A stretch of 64,000 nt of DNA from Kumtagia sp963839725 (GTDB lineage: Bacteria; Pseudomonadota; Alphaproteobacteria; Rhizobiales; Rhizobiaceae), in NCBI GenBank assembly GCA_963839725.1, contig CAWIWT010000034.1, forward strand, positions 142,997 to 206,996, read 5' to 3'. A program made the translations under genes and the position numbers. Below, one piece after another: positions 46,372-54,245 of this stretch. Positions within the stretch are counted from its first letter, which is position 1; each line of letters starts with the position of its first letter. Under the pieces are notes generated by a model. That model searched no databases, had not been told where the DNA came from, and worked only from the letters and a program-made list of their open reading frames with translations.

Positions 46372-46473
46372 GCGTTTCCAGGAAAAGTGCGAAGCGGTTT
46401 TCCGGTTCGGAAACGCGACAAAACAGGGAGTTAGAGCGGTTGATCGAGTCTGTGAAATGATGAACCGCTCTGA
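46372..46473. repeat. 102-base interspersed repeat, copy 2
   Basis: Second copy of the element at 20491-20592, beginning GCGTTTCCAGGAAAAGTGCG one base after the hcp stop and ending TGAAATGATGAACCGCTCTGA. It lies in the 330-base gap between hcp and vgrG, a place where it might act as a transcription attenuator or stabilise the hcp mRNA. Confidence 0.85.
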
Positions 46474-46700
46474 TCGCCGGGTGACGCCACCAGGTGCGGC
46501 CCGCAATGGCGGGACGCTCGGCGGATCCGTCAACCGGTCATGGCGCGGGCGATGTGCCGTGACGACTTGGCGGCCGGCGTGGAGGAGTTCCCGGCCGCTG
46601 CCCCTCCACCCGCCTGCGCTTGGCGTGATCCGAGGTTTGCCGCCCGCCTGTTGTCTCGCCTTCGTTTGTTTCGCCTGACGCCGTTCCGGAGAACCATGCC

Positions 46701-48901
46701 ATGACCGTGATGCCTGTCATTCCAATGCTCGCGCAGAAGCACGATATCGCCTTCACTTTGTGGGTCGCCGGGCAGGACGAGAACAAGTTGCTTGTCACCG
46801 CCTTCGAGGCGGATGAGAAGCTGAATGGCCTGACCCGCATTGATGTGGCACTGACCAGCACCGATGCCGATATCGATCTGACCAAGCTGATCGACCGACC
46901 GGCGACGCTGACGATCCACCACAAATTGCTTGCCGCGCCGCGCCACTTCTCCGGCGTGGTGGCGGCGGTCAGCCGGGGCGACAGCGGCCATCACCGCACC
47001 GCCTATCAGCTGACCATCCTGCCGGCATTGCATCGGCTCGGCCATGTCTCCGACAGCCGCATCTTCCAGCAGCAGCCGGTGCCCGACATCGTCAAGACCA
47101 TTCTGGCCGAACACGGCATCGACAATGTGCATTGGCGGCTGCATGGCAACCATGTCGCGCGCGAATACTGTGTGGCCTATCGCGAGACCTTGCTGGCCTT
47201 CATCGAGCGCATCTGCGCGGAGGAAGGCATCTGGACCTATTATCACAGCGACAGCGAGGGGCGTCACGATCTGATCTTCGCGGATGAACCAACCGCCGTT
47301 CCCGATTGCCCGCATCAGAAGCAACTCGATTACAACGCCATGGCCTCGGGCGCGCTCAAGGGCGTCTATTGCTCGCATCTGAGCTGGCGCGAGCAATTGC
47401 GCTCCACCGCCTACACGCTCAATGACTACACCTTCAGAAGCCCGGACGCGACCATGGAGCATCACAGCCGCGCGCCGGAGCTCAACGGCGTGCGCGATGC
47501 CTATGGGCTGTATGACTATCCGGGCCGCTACAAACGCGATGACGCCGGCAAGCCCTTCACCCGCCACAAGATCGAGGCGGTGCGGGTCGATGCCTCGACC
47601 GGCGAGGGCATTGCCAATGCGCCGCATCTGAGTGCCGGCTATCGCTTCCAGCTGACTAATCATCCGCGCCAGCAACCGGGCGGCAAATTCCTGCTGCTGT
47701 CGGTCAAGCATTGCGGCCGCCAGCCGCAGGCGCTGGGAACCGATTCGGTGGCGCCGCCGGCCGGCGATCGCATAACCCTTTCGCGCTGGCCAGCGGCACT
47801 CTCGCCGCCAGTCTTGGCCAGGGCCTGACCGGGGCCGGCATGACCGGCGCCGGTACCGGCGCGCGCGCCGCCGCCCTTGGCTCGCTGCCCGCCGCCCCGG
47901 CGCAGCCGCTCGCCGCTGCCGCCAGCCTTGCCGCGGCCCGCTCGACCGGTTCAGCCGAAGACCGCGCCGCCGAGGCAACCCTCTATGGCTGCTGCTTCAC
48001 CGTCATGCCGGCGCGTCTGCCTTACCGCCCGCCGCACACCATGAAGCCGCTGGTCGACGGGCCGCAGATGGCGCATGTCGTCGGCCCGCCCGGCGAAGAG
48101 ATCTTCTGCGACGAGCACGGCCGGGTGAAGGTGCAGTTCCCGTGGGATCGTTATGGCCGGTCCGACGACAAATCCTCCTGCTGGATCCGCGTCGCCCACA
48201 ACTGGGGCGGCGCCACCTGGGGCCATATCGCCCTGCCGCGCATCGGCCACGAGGTGATCGTCGATTTCCTCGAGGGCGATCCCGACCAGCCGATCATCAT
48301 CGGCCGCACCTACCATGCCGGCAACAGGCCGCCCTACAAGCTGCCCGACCACAAGACCAAGATGGTCATCCGCTCCGACACCCACAAGGGCGCCGGCTAC
48401 AACGAGATCAGCTTCGAGGACGAGAACGGGCAGCAAGAGATTTTCGTTCATGCCCAGAAGGACATGAATATCAAGATACTTAACGATCGGACCAAAACAG
48501 TTGATGCCAACGAAACCAACGAGATCAAGAAAGACTGTGTTACGACCGTTGGTCTGAATAACGTTACGACAGTCGGGGTTACACAGACGCTCGCGGTTGG
48601 CGTCTCGCGCGCCGAAACCATCGGCATGATCGACAATCAGTTTGTCGGCGCGATTCGCAGCGTCGTGGTGGGATCAATCCATTCGCTCGTCGCCATCAAA
48701 TCCCTCTTCTTCAAGTCCAGGAACATAATTTCCTCCGCCGAGGAAAAGCTCCTTCTGCAGGGCCCCGGCGGAATGATCGAAATCAATAAAGAGGGGATAA
48801 TAATCAACGCCAAGAAGGTCGCCATACGCGCAGCCAGCGTCGCCATCGATGGCGGTAGCCACACTTGTCAGAACTCCGGCGCCCCGTTGGTGAAGAAATG
48901 A
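46701..48901 (+). pseudogene. vgrG: Type VI secretion spike protein VgrG, one frameshift in the linker
   Basis: Trimeric spike tip of the T6SS. Frame 1 (to about 47772) holds the gp27-like part: QKHDIAFTLWVAGQDENKLL, TAFEADEKLNGLTRIDVAL and QLDYNAMASGALKGVY. After a one-base loss near 47770 (GATCGCATAACC; adding an A gives DRNNPFALASG) frame 2 continues with EEIFCDEHGRVKVQFPWDRY and SCWIRVAHNWGGATWGHIAL, the gp5-like OB-fold, then the repeat-rich needle and a C-terminal tail (SVAIDGGSHTCQNSGAPLV). Total length would be about 733 residues, normal for VgrG. Segment 47505-47657 recurs exactly at 52366-52518. Confidence 0.9.
47505..47657. repeat. 153-base exact repeat, copy A (inside vgrG)
   Basis: Begins GGGCTGTATGACTATCC and ends CCAGCTGACT. 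The same 153 bases occur at 52366-52518, where they are out of coding context. This copy is in frame within the vgrG gp27-like region (LYDYPGRYKRDDAG onward), so it is the source. Confidence 0.95.
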
Positions 48902-49413
48902 TGCGTTTCCAGCAGCTTATCAAACATTGCATCGACACCGACACCGCGATTTTTGGTTGCGATTTACTCTCTTACGCAGATGGCTATGGGGTAATCTCTG
49001 CTTTTGCACACGACGTGACGAGCATCGTTCACAGTGGAGATAATCCTGACCCCGACAAGGACCAATATCTATATAGGCTCTCTACCGAATCCATACCTCT
49101 TCTTCCGAATAATATTCTCATTTTTAGCTCGATAGTATTTGAAGTCGAATTAGATAAATTTGATTTACTTCGAAATGAACTGTCGACTATCGCAAGAATG
49201 ATTACGGAAAACTTGGGCGTGTTTGAGTTCAGGGTGCTGAACCCGACCATTTTCAAGCACTACGTGCGTTGCTTGTCTCCCGATCGAACGCAGAGGCTCC
49301 TTGCAATCCCGGCGGCGATCCACGTGCCGATTGCCGGGCATGGTCTCTATACGTTCAGGAAGAGCGCTTACTTCTCGAGTTTCCGCAAGTTTGACAAGGA
49401 AGTCGGAAAATGA
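48898..49413 (+). CDS. VgrG-associated protein of unknown family, 171 aa
   Basis: The ATG at 48898 overlaps the vgrG stop (ATGA), so translation is coupled to the spike gene; genes at this place usually encode an effector adaptor or cargo. I recognise no domain. It is soluble, acidic, with alternating strand-like and helical segments (DGYGVISAFAHDVTSIV; LRNELSTIARMITENLG). Base composition is much more AT-rich than vgrG, which suggests separate origin. It overlaps the next gene by four bases. An adaptor/chaperone role is only a guess from position. Confidence 0.75.
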   Translation: MMRFQQLIKHCIDTDTAIFGCDLLSYADGYGVISAFAHDVTSIVHSGDNPDPDKDQYLYRLSTESIPLLPNNILIFSSIVFEVELDKFDLLRNELSTIARMITENLGVFEFRVLNPTIFKHYVRCLSPDRTQRLLAIPAAIHVPIAGHGLYTFRKSAYFSSFRKFDKEVGK

Positions 49414-49748
49414 GCCAGACTCTTTCTGAGGAAGAATTTCTGAAAATCTCGGATACGAGGGTTAGTGTAATTTGCAGAGAGATTTATCAAGCATCGATTA
49501 CGGTCGAGTGCAATAAGCAAGAGCGGCTGAAGATTGCAAATCTTGTGACCAAAGCCAAGGCGGTTTACAAAAGCCTAAATCTAAATTCTCCTTTATCTCT
49601 ACAGATAATATACATTCTGTTGACAAAGAGCGGTATAGATTTTTTCGAAAAGGAATATGTAAGGCAATTCTGGAAAAAATCATTTCTTAATCCATCGGAC
49701 AGGCTTGCAGTCCTTCTGAATGATATCACCGTGCATGGGGGCATTTAA
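49410..49748 (+). CDS. Small T6SS-island protein of unknown function, 112 aa
   Basis: Starts in an ATGA overlap with the previous stop and ends in a TAATG junction with the next gene, so it is part of a coupled cargo operon. The product is soluble, helical, with no recognised domain (SEEEFLKISDTRVSVICREI; LQIIYILLTKSGIDFFEKEY). Like its neighbours it is AT-rich for this genome. It might be an adaptor or immunity partner for one of the flanking genes. Confidence 0.7.
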   Translation: MSQTLSEEEFLKISDTRVSVICREIYQASITVECNKQERLKIANLVTKAKAVYKSLNLNSPLSLQIIYILLTKSGIDFFEKEYVRQFWKKSFLNPSDRLAVLLNDITVHGGI

Positions 49749-50071
49749 TGCAAGCAGTACTGGTTCCTCTCGGAGCGGCTGGCCCGATTGGTTGGGCCGT
49801 TATTGGCACAGTGGTCATTGGTACGGGCGTGTATCTGATTTACAAGGCCCTCTCCGAGCCGTGCGCCAGTTGCGTCCTTACCGAAGAGCGGAATTGTGAG
49901 GAAGAGTGGAGATGGGCCAAGGAAAAATGCGCAGAGCTAATAAGTTCCCCAGAAAACAACCCCGGGAATCGCGATTTTTGGCGGAAATGGGGGAATAGGG
50001 GCGGCACTCTTATGGATTGTGCACGTGGATATGTATCTGAGGAATGCGGTGGCAATCCGCTAGGCTCTTGA
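49748..50071 (+). CDS. Candidate T6SS cargo protein: membrane segment plus Cys-rich C-terminus, 107 aa
   Basis: An N-terminal hydrophobic helix (GPIGWAVIGTVVIGTGVYLIY) is followed by a compact Cys-rich domain (EPCASCVLTEERNCEEEW, KEKCAEL, DCARGYVSEECGG). Six or more Cys in 60 residues suggest disulfides or metal binding, fitting a protein that acts outside the cytoplasm. The end of its coding sequence (GYVSEECGGNPLGS) is repeated as a relic at 50618-50668 (GFVSEECGGSPVDYGY), in front of a second copy of the TPR gene. That arrangement is typical of effector-immunity modules that duplicate, so I propose effector; no toxin fold is recognised. Confidence 0.65.
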   Translation: MQAVLVPLGAAGPIGWAVIGTVVIGTGVYLIYKALSEPCASCVLTEERNCEEEWRWAKEKCAELISSPENNPGNRDFWRKWGNRGGTLMDCARGYVSEECGGNPLGS

Positions 50072-50078
50072 GGGTGAA

Positions 50079-50603
50079 ATGTCGCAAATTCCTGAATGGC
50101 AAATTGTTGAAGCGCTTCGCGAGAAACTGGATGAGTTGCGCAAATCCAGTCAATTTGATGACGCGCTGAAAGAAGTCAGGAAATTTAAGCACGCCTACCC
50201 AGATTATTATGTAGGTTATTTTGATGAAGCTAAGATATACCGGCAACTAAACTCATATAGAAATGCTATTGAACAAATCGATATTGCGAAGAGGTTAATC
50301 CCAAAAAATACTCCAGCCTCATACAGTGTATATTTTTCTGCTGGGGAAATATACATGGAAGCCGGGTTGTTGCATGAAGCTGTGCCCCTCCTAGAAAAGG
50401 CTCGTGGGCATAGCTTCTTCACTGAGGAATCTGACTGGTACTTAACAGAAGTATATATAAAGATTGGCGATCGCAGCAAAGCCAAAAAATGCCTTGAACG
50501 ATTGCCGGATAATTTCGAGCGGGTCTACATGCTCGGACGTCCAAAAACTACGCGCGCGTTTCTAGAGGAAGAGGTCGCTCGCCTTGGCAGGCGCACAGAA
50601 TAG
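50079..50603 (+). CDS. TPR-repeat protein, candidate immunity protein, 174 aa
   Basis: Made of helical TPR-like pairs (DDALKEVRKFKHAYPDYYVG, YRNAIEQIDIAKRLIPKN, SAGEIYMEAGLLHEAVPLLE, SKAKKCLERLPDNF). It follows the Cys-rich gene by seven bases with ribosome-binding site GAGGGTG. Its 3' part recurs in the degenerate copy at 50678-51150, including GRPKTTRAFLEEEVARLGRR against GRPRTTRVFLAEEVARLGRR. TPR proteins serve as immunity proteins or chaperones in several polymorphic toxin systems; immunity is inferred from position and duplication only. Confidence 0.7.
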   Translation: MSQIPEWQIVEALREKLDELRKSSQFDDALKEVRKFKHAYPDYYVGYFDEAKIYRQLNSYRNAIEQIDIAKRLIPKNTPASYSVYFSAGEIYMEAGLLHEAVPLLEKARGHSFFTEESDWYLTEVYIKIGDRSKAKKCLERLPDNFERVYMLGRPKTTRAFLEEEVARLGRRTE

Positions 50604-50617
50604 CGAATTTGATCGGC

Positions 50618-50668
50618 GGATTTGTGTCGGAAGAGTGCGGAGGCAGCCCGGTGGACTACGGCTATTAA
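50618..50668 (+). pseudogene. Duplicated 3' tail of the Cys-rich cargo gene
   Basis: Reads GFVSEECGGSPVDYGY then TAA. It matches the last codons of the cargo gene at 49748-50071 and stands in front of the second TPR copy at the same distance as in the intact module, so the whole cargo-TPR unit was duplicated and the second cargo gene then lost all but its tail. Confidence 0.7.
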
Positions 50669-50677
50669 GGATTTTAC

Positions 50678-51150
50678 ATGTCAAAACTACTATCTGATAT
50701 TACCGTTGAAAGTTTCCAAAAAAAAATCTTTAGCCTGTATCGCAATAAACAATATGACTTAGCCATTGGGAAGAGGCGTCTTATTACAAGACAATGAGGA
50801 TGTATAGCGAATCTATTTCTGCGATAAGAAAAGCACTCCAGCTAGTCCCGCAGAACAACGCTGCTATTTTTGGTGTCAGCTTTGCTGCATCCCGTATCTA
50901 TTTGAAAGCTGGTCTTCTCCAAGAAGCGATACCTTTATTGGAATCCTGCTGTAAACATGAATTTTCCGTAGAAGACGCTACTTGGTTCCTGACAGAAATT
51001 TATATCAAGTCAGGTGACTATCGCAAAGCCAAAGAATGTCTTGAACGATTGCCGGACAATTTCGAACGCGTCCACATGCTAGGCCGCCCCAGAACAACTC
51101 GCGTGTTTCTGGCTGAAGAGGTCGCTCGCCTTGGCAGGCGCACAAAATAG
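50678..51150 (+). pseudogene. Degenerate second copy of the TPR/immunity-like gene
   Basis: Starts ATG 50678 (SKLLSDITVESFQKKIFSLY, then NKQYDLAIGK) and falls out of frame after about 35 residues. The rest is read in another frame from about 50780: YYKTMRMYSESISAIRKAL, FAASRIYLKAGLLQEAIPLL and KECLERLPDNFERVHMLG. Compared with the intact gene about 20 codons are missing at the break. The frame from ATG 50794 (118 residues) could still be translated. The last 50 bases, through CGCACAAAATAGCGAATTTG, nearly match the first copy. Confidence 0.75.
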
Positions 51151-51172
51151 CGAATTTGATCGGAGGCAATAA

Positions 51173-51466
51173 ATGAATAAGCCGATAGCTCTTCGTGGCC
51201 ACTACCATACATGCCCAATGATCGATCCCGGGCCGACGCCGCATATTGGTGGTCCGATATCGCAGACGCAGTCATTGGTTAAGGTAAATGGGATTCCGGT
51301 AGCCCTGGTGGGAGACAAATGTATCTGCATAGGCGACGGGCTGGATACGATAGTCTCAGGGTCGTCTGTTCTGAAAGTAAACGGAAGATCGGTCGCGCGA
51401 GTGGGCGATGCAACTGGGCATGGAGGCGTAGTTATCCAAGGGCATGGCAGCGTCAGAGTCGGCTAA
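51173..51466 (+). CDS. PAAR-domain spike-tip protein
   Basis: A 97-residue single-domain PAAR protein that sharpens the VgrG trimer and can attach effectors. It starts KPIALRGHYHTCPMIDPG, with HIGGPISQTQSLVKVNGIPV, VALVGDKCICIGDGLDTIVS and GRSVARVGDATGHGGVVIQG. His and Cys residues at the tip fit zinc binding of the family. GGAGG lies seven bases before the ATG. It is again GC-moderate, between the AT-rich cargo and the GC-rich genes that follow. Confidence 0.93.
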   Translation: MNKPIALRGHYHTCPMIDPGPTPHIGGPISQTQSLVKVNGIPVALVGDKCICIGDGLDTIVSGSSVLKVNGRSVARVGDATGHGGVVIQGHGSVRVG

Positions 51467-51475
51467 ATGATTGCC

Positions 51476-51957
51476 TGACCTATCGCCTCGCCACCTATGA
51501 CGACGCCTGGAAAGAACATCGTCATCCGCAGCTGCCGCCGGACTTTGACTACCGTTTCTACCAGACCGCCCACCCTCGGATGATCTACCCCGGATACCTT
51601 CATGGCGATGAGGAGGTTCAACTAGCAGGCGTCGTTCCCGATGGAGGGTTGCTCGTATTTAACCTTCCGGGAGTGCGACCGCATGCGGTCGTTGATTGGT
51701 TGGATGATAGGCAAGTACCAGCACGGCTCCATCTCGATGGCTTGCATGTCGACCTTCGCGGCAGCGGGCCCTGGCGGGTCGACCTGACATGGCGGGCCTG
51801 TGCGTCATCTGCCCGCAATTCCTCAAGGTCGACCTGTTCTTCGCCACGCTCGGCGACCCTACGCTGCTTGATATGCCGATATCGGCGGAAAGCGGTCTGG
51901 TGGAACCTGATCACTCACCAAGCGACGTCACTCCGAATGCCGGGCTGTCCGCATGAG
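51476..51957 (+). pseudogene. DUF2169 T6SS chaperone remnant (C-terminal half, frameshifted)
   Basis: Two frames give the C-terminal half of a DUF2169 protein, a family found with DUF4150/PAAR effectors and thought to load them on VgrG. Frame 1 reads RLATYDDAWKEHRHPQLPPD, FDYRFYQTAHPRMIYPGYLH, and LHLDGLHVDLRGSGPWRVDL. After a break near 51790 frame 2 gives VDLFFATLGDPTLLDMPISA and ends at the TGA at 51955-51957, overlapping the next ATG. The N-terminal half is missing; the fragment begins directly after the PAAR stop, so a deletion joined the two. Confidence 0.75.
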
Positions 51958-52492
51958 CCATCCGCCGCGCGAAGGCAGCCGCGACACCGGCAAGGGCATC
52001 ATCGTCTCGATCTACCCGGATGTCTGCTACGCCAAGGACGTGCCCGTCCCATTCAGCCTCTACGCCATCCAGGGCGAGGACGCCAACACAGCGCCGACTG
52101 TGCGCATGACCGGGCAGCGCGCCCACAACAAGGGCTCGATGACGACGTGCTGCCACGGCGACGAGCCGGGCGTCGCCGGCGTCAAGTCGGGCACCGTCGG
52201 CAGCATCTGCGAGCCGAAGACCTGGTCCTCGACCGTCAACATCGAGGGCAAGCCAGCCATCCGCCACAACGACGAATGGTGGATGAACAACAGGAACACC
52301 ATCGGCAAGCTCTACTGGATCGAGAGCACCGAGAGTTTCGAGGCTACGCCGCCATTGAAGGCGGCGGGCTGTATGACTATCCGGGCCGCTACAAACGCGA
52401 TGACGCCGGCAAGCCCTTCACCCGCCACAAGATCGAGGCGGTGCGGGTCGATGCCTCGACCGGCGAGGGCATTGCCAATGCGCCGCATCTGA
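51953..52492 (+). CDS. DUF4150 (PAAR-like) T6SS protein, C-terminus replaced by out-of-frame vgrG sequence
   Basis: The first 136 residues are a DUF4150/PAAR-like domain: GKGIIVSIYPDVCYAKDVPV, VRMTGQRAHNKGSMTTCCHG, and SGTVGSICEPKTWSSTVNIE. This family caps VgrG. The natural end should be near TESFEATPPLKAA. At 52366 the gene runs into the 153-base vgrG copy read in a wrong frame, adding about 40 meaningless residues before a stop. Function may persist because the domain itself is whole. Confidence 0.8.
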   Translation: MSHPPREGSRDTGKGIIVSIYPDVCYAKDVPVPFSLYAIQGEDANTAPTVRMTGQRAHNKGSMTTCCHGDEPGVAGVKSGTVGSICEPKTWSSTVNIEGKPAIRHNDEWWMNNRNTIGKLYWIESTESFEATPPLKAAGCMTIRAATNAMTPASPSPATRSRRCGSMPRPARALPMRRI

Positions 52493-52518
52493 GTGCCGGC
52501 TATCGCTTCCAGCTGACT
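52366..52518. repeat. 153-base exact repeat, copy B (orphan vgrG fragment)
   Basis: Identical to 47505-47657 inside vgrG. Its left edge follows the DUF4150 domain and its right edge abuts the IS3-type end at about 52517-52520, so this is probably the stump of a second vgrG that was cut by the insertion sequence, or a gene-conversion product. Confidence 0.95.
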
Positions 52519-52745
52519 GACCTGAGACCCGATGCTCCTCCGTTTTTGCGGAGAGTCCGTGGTTGATTTGTGTCCTCAAGCGGCCAGTTTTTCCAGTGTC
52601 ATTTTCGATGCGAACTCGGCGGGCGTGACATTGCCGAGTGCTGAATGTGGTCTGTGCTGGTTGTAGTCCTCCTTCCATAGCTGGATTGCGGCTCGCGCTT
52701 GGGCCAGGTTCGAAAACAGCGTCTCGTTCAGGCATTCGTTGCAAC
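52519..52745 (-). mobile_element. IS3-family insertion sequence remnant with transposase C-terminus
   Basis: On the minus strand the frame ending at 52576 encodes NECLNETLFSNLAQARAAIQ, LWKEDYNQHRPHSALGNVTP and AEFASKMTLEKLAA, the end of the IS3 OrfB integrase with the last catalytic-core Glu region (DExxNETLF). About 60 bases beyond the stop lie before the junction with vgrG sequence, the position of the right terminal repeat (TGACCTGAGACCC). The rest of the element is gone; the left junction near 52745 meets integrase sequence. Confidence 0.8.
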
Positions 52746-52754
52746 GCTTGCCGG

Positions 52755-53332
52755 ACTCATCGCCAAATTTGGTTCGATGGCAAGATCCTGGTCATGATGG
52801 TGGCCCATGCTGATGCCAACCGGCCATGGTCAGACGAAGAACGCGACGCTGTCGCAGCGCCGCCGCCGGCGCACATGCGCCTGCCGATCACTCTGATGAT
52901 GTATTGCGGGCTCGATCCACAGGACGCGATCAGGATACCTCCAACGGCCGTGTCTGACGGCAGGATCGATGCGAGGCGCGGCAAAACCGGCGTGGCAATG
53001 TGGTTCGATTTGCCGGCTCCTGTTATCGAAACGCCCGCAGTCGCTCCAAAGCATGATGCGATCAGTTGTGCGCCAATAGTCGAGGCAAGCCATGGACGAC
53101 GTCTGGCTTTCGCGCGTCGTGGCGGCCCATCCGGCAGCAGTTGGAAAAGGCGTCGGGCCGGGTCTCACGCTAAAGGGGCTCGCGCCACACGGTGGCGACC
53201 ATCCTTGCAAAGATGGGCTACGACGAACGAACTGTCGCCGATATGCTCGGTCAGGAGACGATCGAGATGGCGCGACACTACTACAAGCGCGCTAACGCTC
53301 CTGCGCGTCGGCCAGCAGTGTGCCGAGACTGA
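52755..53332 (+). pseudogene. Tyrosine recombinase (phage-type integrase) C-terminal remnant
   Basis: Frame 1 reads RPWSDEERDAVAAPPPAHMR, LPITLMMYCGLDPQDAIRIP and GKTGVAMWFDLPAPVIET, the start of a catalytic domain. Later frames give NSRGKPWTTSGFRASWRPIR, then SRHTVATILAKMGYDERTVA and DMLGQETIEMARHYYKRAN with the catalytic Arg-His and nucleophile Tyr. At least two frame changes separate these blocks and the N-terminal domain is missing. It meets a second, oppositely oriented integrase fragment at 53292-53332. Confidence 0.75.
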
Positions 53333-53741
53333 CCAAAACTTTCCGGCACATCACCGTGGAACGGCCCGTCTCCCGCAGCTTGTCCTCGAAGGCGCGAACC
53401 GCGGGCACCGTCATCTTCGACAACAGCGTGCGACCAATCAGTGGAACGATGTGCAAGTCTAGGTGCTGGCGGTATTGGCCGATGGTGGCGCGCTCAAGCT
53501 CCGCATCCTCGCAGGAAATTATCCACAGGCTTCCAGCAGCCCCCACAGTGGCGCTGGCGCTATCTGCGACGTGGACCCCTTCACGGACCTCGACCTTGGT
53601 TGTAGCGGCGAAGGCATCGGCTTCCTTTTTCCGGGCAAAGCTTTTTTGCCGGCGCACGCTCTTCCCATCGAAGTAATCGACAATCCAGGCGGTCCGCTCT
53701 TCGCCGCGGCGGTTGGACCATGTGCGCTTGCGGACGGACAT
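53292..53741 (-). pseudogene. Truncated site-specific integrase (N-terminal arm and core-binding domain)
   Basis: Starts SVRKRTWSNRRGEERTAWIV and DYFDGKSVRRQKSFARKKEAD, an Arm-binding domain, then IGQYRQHLDLHIVPLIGRTL and KMTVPAVRAFEDKLRETGRS, the SAM-like core-binding domain. It stops after SLGTLLADAQER, exactly where the catalytic domain should begin, and this point overlaps the end of the other integrase fragment. It starts one base after the stop of the Arc-type regulator upstream, so the two were cotranscribed. Confidence 0.8.
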
Positions 53742-54125
53742 CTATTTTTTGTCTTCCGTGGTTGGTGGCGACGTCATTGTCCGGATTTCCTCCTTAATTA
53801 CCTCCTTTGAGACGGTCTTGCCGGACACTGCATCGGCGATGTGTTTGGCCATAATATTAAGCCAGATTGCGATTTGGTCAGCAGCAAGGTCTGTGTCGGA
53901 ATCGCCTCTCCAAAACTCCATCGAGATCGGCAATCGAACCTCTCGTTCTAGCAACCTCTCTCGTTCTGTTCGATCTACCCTCATTTTTTCAAACTCTTCT
54001 AGGCGAAACACGATCTCCGAATTCAGCGACCGCCCATTTGCATCAGCGCGGGTTTTTAGCTGCTCGCGCAATCCTGGCGGGAGCCTCAACTGAAACTGGT
54101 CCGGGTTGCTGCGCTTCACCAACAT
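53742..54125 (-). CDS. Arc-family (ribbon-helix-helix) DNA-binding regulator
   Basis: A 127-residue protein beginning RSNPDQFQLRLPPGLREQLK, then RADANGRSLNSEIVFRLEEF: the strand FQLRLP and two helices of the Arc/MetJ fold. The rest is a charged C-terminal extension ending in Lys. Such proteins repress phage or island promoters as dimers of dimers on palindromic sites. Three copies of a 15-base palindrome lie directly in front of it (54143-54222), between this gene and the divergent HTH gene, so autorepression and control of the plus-strand genes are likely. Confidence 0.85.
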   Translation of the reverse strand: MLVKRSNPDQFQLRLPPGLREQLKTRADANGRSLNSEIVFRLEEFEKMRVDRTERERLLEREVRLPISMEFWRGDSDTDLAADQIAIWLNIMAKHIADAVSGKTVSKEVIKEEIRTMTSPPTTEDKK

Positions 54126-54142
54126 ATCACCCTTTCGTGAAG

Positions 54143-54222
54143 TTCATAGCCAATGGCTATGAATTCGGCTTGCGTCAATGATAGCCAATGGCTATGTATC
54201 ATTACACATATCCAATGGCTAT
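54143..54222. promoter_or_regulatory. Three palindromic operator-like sites between divergent genes
   Basis: ATAGCCAATGGCTAT occurs at 54146-54160 and 54181-54195, and ATATCCAATGGCTAT with one change at 54208-54222. Site 1 extends to a perfect 21-base dyad, TTCATAGCC-AAT-GGCTATGAA minus three bases of spacer. Start-to-start spacings are 35 and 27 bases. The array fills the 120-base gap between the Arc-type regulator (minus) and the excisionase-like gene (plus), and is the obvious binding array for the former. Confidence 0.85.
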
Positions 54223-54245
54223 GACAACAGCGGAGATCGATTCTA

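Noticed and set aside
51319..52566. A 415-codon plus-strand frame spanning PAAR to the vgrG repeat.
   Set aside because: Only residues from about 51476 to 51785 belong to a DUF2169 protein; the remainder is PAAR and DUF4150 sequence in the wrong frame.
52638..53462. A 274-codon plus-strand frame taken at first as one gene.
   Set aside because: It crosses the IS3 relic and the integrase relic; only its middle (52755 to about 53060) encodes integrase sequence, and the rest is out of frame.
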